From positions 138,898 through 202,897 of the forward strand of contig JBBRQC010000002.1 in the NCBI GenBank assembly GCA_038227135.1: 64,000 nucleotides of DNA, written 5' to 3'. This document shows, piece by piece, positions 49,357 through 58,214 of this stretch. Origin of the DNA: UBA4720 sp038227135 (GTDB lineage Bacteria > Gemmatimonadota > Gemmatimonadetes > Gemmatimonadales > Gemmatimonadaceae). Every line of letters begins with the position of its first letter. The first letter of the stretch is position 1. A program made the position numbers and the translations under genes. Below the pieces are notes generated by a model that was not told the DNA's origin, searched no databases, and worked only from the letters and a program-made list of their open reading frames with translations.

Positions 49357-52047
49357 ATGAAAAACACGTCCACCAGTTGTCGCTGGGCGCTCGCGCTCAC
49401 GATTGCATTCGTCGCTCCTCAAACGATCGCGGCGCAGAGCGGCAAACTCCCGCCGCTCATAGATCGGGAGCTGTTCTTCGGCAATCCCGAAATCTCGGGC
49501 GCGCAAATATCTCCCGACGGACGGTACATCTCGTTCCTCAAGCCGTACAAGGACACGCGCAACGTCTGGGTAAAGCGCACTGGCGATCCGTATTCGGCCG
49601 CCAAGCTCATAACCAATGACACCAAGCGGCCCGTCACCCAGTATTTCTGGAGCAGAGACGGGAAGTACATCCTGTTCGCGCAGGACCAGCTCGGCGACGA
49701 GAACTTCAACGTATATGCAGTCGATCCGGCGGCGCCTGTCGCAGTCGGCTCGGACGTTCCAGCACCGCGTAATCTCACCGCCGCCAAGGGCGTTCGGGCG
49801 CAGATCTACTCGGTGCCGAAGAACGATCCCGACATCATGTATGTCGGGCTCAACGACCGCGACAAGGCGTGGCACGATCTCTATCGCGTCCGCATCTCTA
49901 CCGGTGAGAAGACGCTCCTTCGTCAGAACACCGAGCGCATCGCCGGGTGGGTGTTCGACAACGCGGGCAACCTGCGCCTCGCTGTCCGCACCACGGACAA
50001 GGGCGACACGGAAGTCCTGCGCGTCGATCCGACTGGATTCACCCAGGTCTATTCCTGCAACATATTCGAAACCTGCGGTCCGGATCGCTTCAGCAGGGAC
50101 AACAGCAAGGTCTACATTGAGACGAACAAGGGCACCACCGACCTTACGCGCCTCGTTCTTTTCGATCCTGCTGCAAAGACGGAGCAAGTCGTCGAATCCG
50201 ATCCACTGAATCGAGTCGACTTCGGGGGCGCCGTTTTCTCCGATGTCACGAACGAGCTGATTGCGACATCGTATGAAGACGACCGCACACGGATTTACTG
50301 GAAGGACAAGGCGTGGGAAAGGGACTACAACCTCATCAAGAGCAAGCTGCCTGGGAAAGAGATTACACCGGGTGGAAGCACCAACGACGAACGCCTGTGG
50401 ATGGTCGTCGCCGGCAGCGACAAGGAGCCCGGCGAGCGCTACCTGTTCGATCGCAACACCAAGAAGCTCACCCTCCAGTACCGTGTGTTCGACAAGCTGC
50501 CACGCGAATGGTTGGCGGCGAGCAAGCCTATCAGCTACCCGTCTACAGACGGCCTCGTCATACCGGCGTACCTCACGCTTCCCGTCGGTGTCGCGGCCAA
50601 AAATCTTCCGCTCGTCGTGTATCCGCACGGTGGACCCTGGGGTCGTGACAGCTGGGGCTACGATCGCATCGCGCAATTCCTCGCCAATCGCGGATACGCG
50701 GTCCTTCAACCGAACTTCAGAGCCTCCACCGGCTACGGCAAGAAATTTCTGAATGCCGGGAACAACGAGTGGGGCCAGAAGATGCAGGACGACCTCACCA
50801 ACGGCGTGAAGTATCTGATCGCGCAGGGCACGGTCGATCCCAAGCGCGTCGGCATCATGGGCGGCTCGTATGGTGGTTACGCCACGCTCGCCGGGCTCGC
50901 CTTCACGCCAGACGTGTATGCGGCGGGTGTATCTATAGTTGGCCCGTCCAACCTCATCACTCTGCTCAACTCCATTCCGCCGTACTGGGAAGCGGGAAGA
51001 ATCATATTCCACGAGCGGATGGGTAATCCCAACACCGCGGAGGGACGCGCGCAGCTAGAGAGACAGTCGCCTCTCAATTCCGCGAACAAGATCGTCGCTC
51101 CATTGCTCGTCGTTCAGGGCGCGAACGATCCCAGGGTGAACAGAGCCGAGAGCGAGCAGCTGGTGATCGCGCTCCGTGATCGCGGGTTCCCGGTGGAGTA
51201 CATACTCGCGCCCGACGAAGGCCACGGCTTCGCCCGGCCAATCAACAATCTCGTCCTGTTCACGGCGGCCGAGAAGTTTCTGGCGAAGCACCTGGGCGGT
51301 CGGTATCAGGAGGGTATGACTCCGGCGATCACCGAGCGCATGGCAGTGCTGACGGTAGATCCAAAAACAGTCAAGCTGTCGAGGAAAGTCGAAGTCCCAA
51401 CAACCGCGCCCAAGCCGGCAACGGAGCTCACTCCCGGAACCGTCACCTACAAGGGCAGCCTCGCAGCCGGTGGTCAATCAATTCCGATGGATATCACGCG
51501 CACCGTCAAGGATCTCAACGGTGCATGGGTCGTGACCGAGAGCTCGGTCCTGCCGATGGGAACCATCCAGGATGAAGCGACCATCGACAAAGGAACGCTT
51601 CAGCTCAGGAAGCGCGTGATTCACCAGGGTCCTGCCGTGGTCGAAGTCGCTTTTGCAGACAACAAGGCGTCTGGCAAGATGTCTATGAACGGGCAGGACA
51701 GGCCGATCACCGCTGATGTGGGCGGCGCTCTATTCGCCGACGGGGCCGGAGCGAACGACGTGGTTGCGGCGCTGCCATTGGCCGAAGGCTACACCACGAG
51801 CTTCCGCAACTTCGATCTGATGTCGCAGAAGGTGCAGATGCGTCAGCTCAAGGTCATCGGCAGCGAGAAGGTGACGGTGCCGGCAGGAACCTTCGACGCG
51901 TGGAAGGTGGAGATCACGCCGGCCGATGGCGGGACCGGTCAGACCTCGACGGTCTGGGTGGACAGAATCTCACGCCGAGCGGTGAAGATTTCGACGATCC
52001 TTCCGGAGATGAACGGAGCGATCGCGACGGCGGAGCTCACTAAGTAG
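49357..52047 (+). CDS. S9 family serine peptidase with C-terminal DUF3108-like domain
   Basis: 896 aa from ATG 49357 (signal WALALTIAFVAPQTIAAQ); a longer in-frame start at 49246 adds residues that hide the signal peptide. Propeller residues about 50-390; catalytic domain about 400-660 with GIMGGSYGGYATLAGLAF (Ser), VQGANDPRVN (Asp) and PDEGHGFARP (His). A further 200 residues (about 690-896) do not belong to S9 enzymes: TVTYKGSLAAGGQSIPMDI, then VTVPAGTFDAWKVEI and TSTVWVDRISRRAVK, the pattern of DUF3108-type periplasmic beta-barrel domains. Likely a secreted or periplasmic peptidase with an accessory binding module. Confidence 0.92.
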   Translation: MKNTSTSCRWALALTIAFVAPQTIAAQSGKLPPLIDRELFFGNPEISGAQISPDGRYISFLKPYKDTRNVWVKRTGDPYSAAKLITNDTKRPVTQYFWSRDGKYILFAQDQLGDENFNVYAVDPAAPVAVGSDVPAPRNLTAAKGVRAQIYSVPKNDPDIMYVGLNDRDKAWHDLYRVRISTGEKTLLRQNTERIAGWVFDNAGNLRLAVRTTDKGDTEVLRVDPTGFTQVYSCNIFETCGPDRFSRDNSKVYIETNKGTTDLTRLVLFDPAAKTEQVVESDPLNRVDFGGAVFSDVTNELIATSYEDDRTRIYWKDKAWERDYNLIKSKLPGKEITPGGSTNDERLWMVVAGSDKEPGERYLFDRNTKKLTLQYRVFDKLPREWLAASKPISYPSTDGLVIPAYLTLPVGVAAKNLPLVVYPHGGPWGRDSWGYDRIAQFLANRGYAVLQPNFRASTGYGKKFLNAGNNEWGQKMQDDLTNGVKYLIAQGTVDPKRVGIMGGSYGGYATLAGLAFTPDVYAAGVSIVGPSNLITLLNSIPPYWEAGRIIFHERMGNPNTAEGRAQLERQSPLNSANKIVAPLLVVQGANDPRVNRAESEQLVIALRDRGFPVEYILAPDEGHGFARPINNLVLFTAAEKFLAKHLGGRYQEGMTPAITERMAVLTVDPKTVKLSRKVEVPTTAPKPATELTPGTVTYKGSLAAGGQSIPMDITRTVKDLNGAWVVTESSVLPMGTIQDEATIDKGTLQLRKRVIHQGPAVVEVAFADNKASGKMSMNGQDRPITADVGGALFADGAGANDVVAALPLAEGYTTSFRNFDLMSQKVQMRQLKVIGSEKVTVPAGTFDAWKVEITPADGGTGQTSTVWVDRISRRAVKISTILPEMNGAIATAELTK

Positions 52048-52090
52048 GGAAACGAAAAAGAGCAGTACTTGCGCCGGGGCCGTCGGCTTA

Positions 52091-52134
52091 ACGCCTGGCG
52101 GCTCCGGGCAAGCGCCTGGCGGCTCCGGGCAAGA
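52091..52134 (+). repeat. Two tandem copies of a 21-22-base GC-rich unit
   Basis: CGCCTGGCGGCTCCGGGCAA is repeated back to back in the gap after the S9 peptidase. It has no recognised function. Confidence 0.55.
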
Positions 52135-52217
52135 GCAACCCGCCGCGTGGGCTGGCTACTATGACGGAGGGGTTATGCGGATGCTCCCGAGGGAGCTGGA
52201 TGACGCCGCGGCGCTAT

Positions 52218-53105
52218 CTACTTGGGGCTACCCAGGAAGAGCTGGAACGGACCCTCACCACTCAGCTGGATCACAGTTATGCCTCTCCCTGCGCCCCCGA
52301 AATGCGCGTGCCGAGGAGGCACATACAGGAAATCTCCGGGCGAATAGGTGCGAACCGTCGTCCAGTCGTTGGTGCTGCCCATGCCGAGCATGAAGGTCCC
52401 CCACAACACCGTGAGATGCTCGCCGCCGGGATGCCAGTGGACAGGGAATTTGTATTCAGCGGGGAACCGCAGGCGCAAGACGTAATCACCTTTCGCTGCG
52501 GGATTGCCGTGCAACACGGCGATCTTCACCCCGGGATCGAATCCGGGCGAGGAGAAGTCGTTCCAGACGATGCCGGACGCTGGCGCGAACTGCATGTCGG
52601 GTGTGTCCATGGATGTTGCGATCTCGCTCGGTGCCGCGGTTGGAAACGGTGTCGAGCTAACGGTGGCATCGGTTGCCACACGCCACTGTCCGTCGATCTT
52701 GTGCCAGACAGTCGTGTAATTGCCGCGATCGTTGATTTTGCCCTGCGGGCCGTCGAACGACATCGTGTATGTTCCGTACTCGTTGGCAACGGTGGGGCTG
52801 ACGACGGCGATGTTCGTCGGCACCCAGGCGAGGGCGACTCCCGGAAGATTGACGAGTCCGGCGTAGGCGGCCCGAATCGCACTGGATCCAATTGCGGCCG
52901 GCATATTCGACGTCAGCGATATCGCATCCGGCGCGTGGAGCGCGATGATTCTGTCCACGTCGCGCGCCGCGATGGCCCGCTGCCAATCGTTGCCGAGACT
53001 CCGTATGGTTTGCGCGTCGGTGGCCTGATTTACGGTCGCCGGTGCGCACCCGACAAGCGCGATCAGTCCCAGTACGATAGCTAGCTGCGTTTGGGTCCCC
53101 CTCAT
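52218..53105 (-). CDS. SnoaL-like plus cupin lipoprotein (paralogue of 6530-7408)
   Basis: 295 aa; ATG 53105 follows GAGGAGG. Lipobox ALVGC at about 20. SnoaL-like domain (DWQRAIAARDVDRIIALHAPDAI, WHKIDGQWRVATDATV) followed by a cupin (KIAVLHGNPAAKGDYVLRLR, PVHWHPGGEHLTVLWG, PPRHAHFGGAGRG). About half of the cupin residues are identical to the copy at 6530-7408, which lacks the lipid anchor. Metal binding through the two His-rich motifs is likely; the reaction is unknown. Confidence 0.85.
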   Translation of the reverse strand: MRGTQTQLAIVLGLIALVGCAPATVNQATDAQTIRSLGNDWQRAIAARDVDRIIALHAPDAISLTSNMPAAIGSSAIRAAYAGLVNLPGVALAWVPTNIAVVSPTVANEYGTYTMSFDGPQGKINDRGNYTTVWHKIDGQWRVATDATVSSTPFPTAAPSEIATSMDTPDMQFAPASGIVWNDFSSPGFDPGVKIAVLHGNPAAKGDYVLRLRFPAEYKFPVHWHPGGEHLTVLWGTFMLGMGSTNDWTTVRTYSPGDFLYVPPRHAHFGGAGRGITVIQLSGEGPFQLFLGSPK

Positions 53106-53284
53106 TCCGCACCTCCTCTTCGGGTTGGGCTTCTGAGTCCGAGAGAAAGTGGATCGGGCCGGTTCCCGCAGCAAGAGCCTGGCACACGGCATCGGGTAAT
53201 CTGGAGCATCGGTATACCCTTCGTCCTAGATGCGTCCCGAGCGCGCTGTGTCTACTTTTAACTCTGGGACTAAATGAGGATGAA

Positions 53285-53989
53285 ATGAACCCGCAGCAAT
53301 CCATGATCACCGAAGCGCTCCGGCGCTGGCGCATCATTCCCGTCATCAGAATAGAGGATGCGAGCAACGCCGTGCCGCTGGCGAGCGCGCTGCTGGCTGG
53401 CGGACTCCCCATCGCCGAGATCACTCTCCGCACTCCTGTGGCGCTGGATGCACTCCGCCGAATCACCCAGGAACAGCCCGAGATGTTTGCCGGTGCCGGC
53501 ACCGTGCTCAATGTCACTCAGGCCAGACAGGCGCGGGACGCCGGAGCACATTTTGTCGTATCGCCGGGATTCAATCGATCCGTCGTCGACTATTGTCTCG
53601 AGCAAGACGTGCCCGTTTACCCGGGCGTCGCCACCGCTACCGAGATCGAATCCGCGCTCGAGGCCGGACTCAAGCTGCTCAAGCTCTGGCCGATCGAGAC
53701 ACTCGGCGGCGTCCCCTACCTTGAGCTCCTGTCGGGACCGTTTGGCGGGGTCGAGTTCAATCCGAGCGGCGGAGTCACCGGCGCCAACTTCGAGAGCTAC
53801 CTCGCGCTCAAGAACGTCGTCGCCTGCGGCGGGTCGTGGATGGCGCCCCCCGATTGGATCGCGGCCAGACAGTTCGAGAAGATACGCACGGCCGTTCGGG
53901 ATACAGTAAAGAGAGTTACGCTGCTCGCACCGGCGAAGCGACGCACATTCGAGACATCCGCCTTCCAGGACGCGGTATCGCCCAGATGA
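53285..53989 (+). CDS. eda: KDPG/KHG (2-keto-3-deoxy-6-phosphogluconate / 4-hydroxy-2-oxoglutarate) aldolase
   Basis: 234 aa class I aldolase: RIIPVIRIEDASNAVPLASALL at the N-terminus, catalytic Glu in IAEITLRTP, GAGTVLN, SPGFN, and the Schiff-base Lys in LKLWPIETLGG (Phe-Phe in E. coli Eda is Leu-Trp here). Cleaves KDPG to pyruvate and glyceraldehyde 3-phosphate or KHG to pyruvate and glyoxylate. No edd or kinase gene is nearby. The following dehydratase-like gene starts in its stop codon, hinting at a joint amino-acid or hydroxy-amino-acid catabolic role instead of sugar acid use. That is inference. Confidence 0.9.
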   Translation: MNPQQSMITEALRRWRIIPVIRIEDASNAVPLASALLAGGLPIAEITLRTPVALDALRRITQEQPEMFAGAGTVLNVTQARQARDAGAHFVVSPGFNRSVVDYCLEQDVPVYPGVATATEIESALEAGLKLLKLWPIETLGGVPYLELLSGPFGGVEFNPSGGVTGANFESYLALKNVVACGGSWMAPPDWIAARQFEKIRTAVRDTVKRVTLLAPAKRRTFETSAFQDAVSPR

Positions 53990-54957
53990 CTGCGGGCGAG
54001 CGGCTGCCGACGCTCGAAGAGATGGACGCGGCCGCTGCGCTGATCTACAGATCGATGCCTGCCACCCCGCAGTACCGGTGGCCCCTGCTCGAGGCGAGAG
54101 TCGGGACGGGCGTCTGGGTGAAGCACGAGAATCACGCGCCGACCGGAGCATTCAAGGTGCGCGGCGGTCTCGTCTACCTCGAGCGTCTCCTGCGCGATGG
54201 GAAAAAGCCAGCCGGAGTGATTTCGGCGACCAGAGGCAATCACGGCCAGTCAATTGGATACGCCGCGAGGCAATACGGGGTCTCGGCGGCGGTCGTCGTG
54301 CCCCACGGAAACAGCACCGACAAGAACGCCGCGATGCGCGCGCTCGGTGTGGAAGTCATAGAGGACGGGCACGACTTTCAGGCGGCTTCTGAGATCGCGG
54401 ACCAGATTGCGAAGAAGCGCGGGTGGCACAGGTTCCCGTCCTTCCACCCACTTCTGGTGTGCGGCGTCGGAACCTACGCGCTCGAATTGTTCAGGGCGGC
54501 TCCCGACATCGATACAGTGTATGTACCGGTTGGAATGGGAAGCGGCGTCTGCGGCGTCATTGCCGCACGAGATGCCCTTGGTCTCGACACCCGTGTTGTC
54601 GCGGTGGTGTCCACGAAAGCTCCTGCGTTTGCGTTGTCGTTCGCGCAAGGCACACCAGTGTCTTACGAGGCGACGACCGTTATCGCCGACGGGATGGCCT
54701 GCCGGACTCCCGATGTGTCGGCGCTCGCCATCGCACGAGGCGGCGTCGAGCGCGTGGTTCAGGTGAGCGACGACGAAGTGAGGTCAGCGATGCGCGCTCT
54801 CTTTGCCGATACGCACAACGTGGCCGAGGGCGCGGGCGCTGCCGCCCTCGCCGCCTTGCTGCAGGACAGGCAATCGATGCGCGGACGTACCGCCGCTGTA
54901 GTACTCACGGGCGGCAACGTCGATTCCGGCGTTTACGCCAAAGTCATCACTGCTTGA
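53986..54957 (+). CDS. Threonine/serine dehydratase-like PLP enzyme
   Basis: 323 aa, fold-type II. ATG 53986 overlaps the aldolase stop (ATGA). The PLP Lys is in PTGAFKVRGGLVYL; SATRGNHGQSIGYAARQYG is the substrate loop and VPVGMGSGVCGV the phosphate-binding Gly-rich loop. No C-terminal ACT regulatory domain, so it is the catabolic (TdcB-like) or hydroxyaspartate-dehydratase type, not IlvA. Product identity cannot be settled by sequence. The 3' end overlaps an antisense amidohydrolase remnant. Confidence 0.88.
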   Translation: MTAGERLPTLEEMDAAAALIYRSMPATPQYRWPLLEARVGTGVWVKHENHAPTGAFKVRGGLVYLERLLRDGKKPAGVISATRGNHGQSIGYAARQYGVSAAVVVPHGNSTDKNAAMRALGVEVIEDGHDFQAASEIADQIAKKRGWHRFPSFHPLLVCGVGTYALELFRAAPDIDTVYVPVGMGSGVCGVIAARDALGLDTRVVAVVSTKAPAFALSFAQGTPVSYEATTVIADGMACRTPDVSALAIARGGVERVVQVSDDEVRSAMRALFADTHNVAEGAGAAALAALLQDRQSMRGRTAAVVLTGGNVDSGVYAKVITA

Positions 54958-55061
54958 TTCCCAGAGCCTTATATAGATCCGCGCTCCGGTAGACCACCCC
55001 ATCCTTTACCACCAGCTCGACCTTCCGGATCTCGCTTATTACGTGAGCTTCTTCAGAGTGC
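54947..55061 (-). pseudogene. 3' remnant of an amidohydrolase gene
   Basis: On the minus strand the frame ending at TGA 54947-54949 reads SEIRKVELVVKDGVVYRSAD then LYKALGIKQ. This is the usual C-terminal tail of metal-dependent amidohydrolases (aryldialkylphosphatase/imidazolonepropionase type). No start or upstream part exists; the adjacent COG4705-like gene occupies the space. About 37 codons remain. Confidence 0.6.
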
Positions 55062-55871
55062 GACTTTCTTTTTCTCCTCGCGGTCGAGGTACACGACCAG
55101 GGCCACGATAATCAGGAGAAACACGACGCTGACCGGGATCGTGCCGATTTCCAGCCCCCCTTCATCCCTTGCCGCCGTAAGGAGATCGCCCATCGACGCC
55201 CCGAGCGGCCGGGTCAGAATATAGGCGAGCCAGAATGCCAAGACCTCGTTCATCCATCCGAAGCGGTACGTCGCGTAGATGATGGCGATTGCCGCGCCGA
55301 ACATCACCGCTGAAAGCGCGTATCCCAAACCGAGGCGCTCCGAGAGGAGATCGCCTGCCGATGTTCCGAATGAGAACGTAAAGAGGATCGCGGCCCAGTA
55401 AAAAAGTTCTCTTGTCCGCGTGTATATGGTGTGAACCGACAGCGTCTTCTCGCTCAGATACCAGAACACGAAAACGGCGATGAGAGCGACGGCAAAAATC
55501 ATGGAGGTAGTCGCGAGAGGTACTCCCAGATTGTCGACGAGATTATCCGAGATAAGCGTACCAACGACGCTTATGAAAACGACCACGACCCAATAGATCG
55601 CCGGCACGTACCGTTTCGCCCGGAGCTGAAACACGAGTGAAATCAACAGCAGGACGCCCATCACATACGAAGTGTTCACCATGCCAAGCTTGAACGTCGT
55701 GGACAGAACATCCGCGGCGGTCTCGCCGACCGTCGTTGCCAGAATCTTCAGGATCCAGAATACGAGCGTGACTTCGGGAACCTTGTTCAGCAGCTTTCCG
55801 AAGTACGTTTCCTGTGTTGCTTCCAAGGGTGCGTTCCCGGGAAAGGACGCGCGTCCTAACGCACGTTGCAT
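55053..55871 (-). CDS. COG4705-type polytopic membrane protein
   Basis: 272 aa with about eight membrane helices. The repeated motif T-x-G-E/A/M-x-x-A/G-D-x-L appears three times: ATTVGETAADVLS, FGTSAGDLLSERLG and PLGASMGDLLTAA. This is typical of this poorly characterised family. Terminal tail DREEKKK is cytosolic. No function is assigned. Divergent from the next gene. Confidence 0.8.
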   Translation of the reverse strand: MQRALGRASFPGNAPLEATQETYFGKLLNKVPEVTLVFWILKILATTVGETAADVLSTTFKLGMVNTSYVMGVLLLISLVFQLRAKRYVPAIYWVVVVFISVVGTLISDNLVDNLGVPLATTSMIFAVALIAVFVFWYLSEKTLSVHTIYTRTRELFYWAAILFTFSFGTSAGDLLSERLGLGYALSAVMFGAAIAIIYATYRFGWMNEVLAFWLAYILTRPLGASMGDLLTAARDEGGLEIGTIPVSVVFLLIIVALVVYLDREEKKKVAL

Positions 55872-55912
55872 TCCCGCTCATGACGATGTTATCTGCGCGT
55901 TATCTTTCGCCG

Positions 55913-56617
55913 ATGATTCGTCACGCCCTGGCACTCGTGACGCTCGCGACTGTCGCGGCGTGCAGTCGCGGAGCGTATGCGCCACCGTTACCGCGTCCGG
56001 AAGCTTTTCCGACCGATAGCGTTACGTCGGCGCTGGCGAGATCACTCGCTCCCGTGCTGTACCTTCAGCGCGACGAACCTTTTCCACTCGACCGCGTAGT
56101 CGCCGTCGTGCATCCGACGCGACCCATCATCGCGTATCATCTGCTCTGGCGACACGACGTGAATGGCCAGTGGGCGCCGTGGGCCAAGCCTTCCGACGAA
56201 GAGCTGGTGTGGATCGGCTACGATCCCAGCACCCACGCGCCTACCGATTTATGGACGTACTGGCATGGCACAGTGCTTCACACTCCGTGGGGAGATAAAG
56301 GGCCCCCCGCGGTTGACGTACAGTGGGGCAAGCACGGATCGATGCCGAGGGGGACGATCCTGAGCGATCTGCCACCGAACAAGACGCTCAATTCCTTCTA
56401 TGCCTTCGAGATCGTGCTCGTCCCCGACATCCTGCTCGGCAAACTCGTCCATGGGGGACCGTGGGGTTTCTTCCACAGCTTCCAGCGCTACAGAGACTTC
56501 TCGAAGGTTCTGCCGCTCGTCGACAAGCTCGACCTCGTCGTGAAGACAGAGGACCCGCGCCTACCGCTGCGTGTCGTATTCGGTCGGGTGTACTCCAACA
56601 AGAAGTGGTGGCCGTGA
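55913..56617 (+). CDS. Hypothetical lipoprotein, 234 aa
   Basis: Start at 55913 gives a lipoprotein signal (LALVTLATVAACSRG). Upstream ATGs at 55880 and 55814 are alternatives but extend into the divergent gene. The mature part contains AYHLLWRHDVNGQW, DEELVWIGYDP, DLWTYWHGTVLHTPW and a C-terminal LRVVFGRVYSNKKWW. Rich in Trp, His and Asp, possibly a beta-sandwich. No family recognised. Confidence 0.65.
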   Translation: MIRHALALVTLATVAACSRGAYAPPLPRPEAFPTDSVTSALARSLAPVLYLQRDEPFPLDRVVAVVHPTRPIIAYHLLWRHDVNGQWAPWAKPSDEELVWIGYDPSTHAPTDLWTYWHGTVLHTPWGDKGPPAVDVQWGKHGSMPRGTILSDLPPNKTLNSFYAFEIVLVPDILLGKLVHGGPWGFFHSFQRYRDFSKVLPLVDKLDLVVKTEDPRLPLRVVFGRVYSNKKWWP

Positions 56618-56741
56618 AATGTACGCCGGCACTTCAATGACCAGTCATGATTGTCAGTGACAGAACGGGCGAAAACAATGCCCTTGCCCGACTCTACTGT
56701 CTTCCCGATATTGGTGCGCGTCGCAAACCGGGAGGCGATGA

Positions 56742-58190
56742 ATGGCGCACCGATGTATCCTGCTTGCGCTACTCACATTGTCCGGCTCGCTCTTCGCGCA
56801 GCCGCCGCAGGGCGCGGTTCGCGGCGCAGCCGCGACAGCCACCCCGGATCGCAAAGCTTCAACTGCTGAGTATCCGAACCCTCCCGTTCTCGTAAATACC
56901 TCGAAACTGCCGAGGACTGTGGAGGTGAAAATCACCGCCGCGGTGACGACACTCTCACTGCAGCCGGGGGTCACAAGCGAGGTGTTCGCCTACAACGGCA
57001 GCGTTCCCGGACCAACCCTCGACGTGCGCGAAGGCGATCACGTCATCGTCCACTTCCGCAATGACCTTCCCGAGCCGACGACCGTTCACTGGCACGGGAT
57101 TCATCTTCCCTTCGAATCCGACGGGAGCCCGTTTCATCCCATCAAGCCGGGTGAGACCCACGACTACGAGTTCACCGTTCGCCCCGGCACCGCGGGCACC
57201 TACTGGTATCATCCACATCCCGATCGTCGAACCGGGTTCGCGATAGGGAAGGGGCTGTTCGGCGCGATCGTCGTGCACGCCGCGGATGATCCACTACCGG
57301 CCTCGATGGCCGAGAAGCTGATCGTCCTCTCCGACAACCGGTTCCTGAAGGACGGCGCGATCGACTTTCCGGATCCGCAGTCGCACCACGGCGCGCTCGA
57401 CGAGGAAAATGGGCGCGAAGGTCCCGTGCTGTTCGTCAACGGCCACGTGATGCCGACGATCTCCATCCGCAGCGGAGAGGTGCAGCGGTGGCGGATCGTC
57501 AATGGGTCTGCTGGGCGAATCTACCGTCTCGCCCTTTCAGGCCACACGTTCCTGCACGTGGGCAGCGACGGCGGGCTGTTCGAGAAGCCGGTCGAGCGGA
57601 AGGAGATTCTGCTCACAACGGGGGAGCGCGTCGAGATTCTCGTGCGCGGGACCGACGCGCCGGGTACGAAGACCGTGCTCCAGAATCTGCCGTACGACCG
57701 ATACGCGCCCCAGACCAGACCGGCCGATTGGGAAACGACGCGCGACATGCTGACGCTGCAAACGACCAACGAAGCGCCGGTGACTCCGGTCGCGATTCCC
57801 GCCACGCTGCGCAAGATCACGCCGCTCGATACGGGCAAGGTGACCGCCGTGCGCACGGTCGTGTTCTCACAGGGCCTCATCAACGGCAAAACGATGGACA
57901 TGGCGCGCGTCGACGTGAGCACCAATGTGGGGGCCACCGAGATCTGGGAGATCGAGAACATCGTCGGGATGGATCACCCGTTCCACCTGCACGGCTTTCA
58001 GTTCCAGGTGCTCGATCGCGATGGGGTCCCCGAGCCTTTCCGCAGCTGGAAGGACATGCTCAACATTCCCAAGCACACGTCAGCGCGCATCATCGTTCGA
58101 TACGACGACTATCCGGGAAAGTGGATGTTCCACTGCCACATTCTGGACCACGAAGACCATGGCATGATGGGAGTTCTCGAGGTCAAGTAG
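56742..58190 (+). CDS. Multicopper oxidase
   Basis: 482 aa, secreted (MAHRCILLALLTLSGSLFAQ); GGAGG precedes ATG. All four copper motifs are present: HWHGIHLP, WYHPHPD, HPFHLHGFQFQ and HCHILDHEDHGMMG, the last giving the type 1 Cys and a Met axial ligand. Three cupredoxin domains; length is in the CueO/laccase range. The cytochrome c gene follows by 24 bases, so electrons may be exchanged with a haem carrier in the periplasm. Substrate (metal ion, phenolic or nitrite) is not determined. Confidence 0.95.
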   Translation: MAHRCILLALLTLSGSLFAQPPQGAVRGAAATATPDRKASTAEYPNPPVLVNTSKLPRTVEVKITAAVTTLSLQPGVTSEVFAYNGSVPGPTLDVREGDHVIVHFRNDLPEPTTVHWHGIHLPFESDGSPFHPIKPGETHDYEFTVRPGTAGTYWYHPHPDRRTGFAIGKGLFGAIVVHAADDPLPASMAEKLIVLSDNRFLKDGAIDFPDPQSHHGALDEENGREGPVLFVNGHVMPTISIRSGEVQRWRIVNGSAGRIYRLALSGHTFLHVGSDGGLFEKPVERKEILLTTGERVEILVRGTDAPGTKTVLQNLPYDRYAPQTRPADWETTRDMLTLQTTNEAPVTPVAIPATLRKITPLDTGKVTAVRTVVFSQGLINGKTMDMARVDVSTNVGATEIWEIENIVGMDHPFHLHGFQFQVLDRDGVPEPFRSWKDMLNIPKHTSARIIVRYDDYPGKWMFHCHILDHEDHGMMGVLEVK

Positions 58191-58214
58191 AAGACAATCA
58201 ACAAGGAGCGAAAC

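Noticed and set aside
49351..51012. Minus-strand open frame of 553 codons
   Set aside because: It lies antisense to the S9 peptidase, which has full catalytic motifs; no ribosome site or domain is seen in the shadow.
53285..53989. Entner-Doudoroff operon
   Set aside because: Only the aldolase is present; no 6-phosphogluconate dehydratase or KDG kinase gene is nearby.
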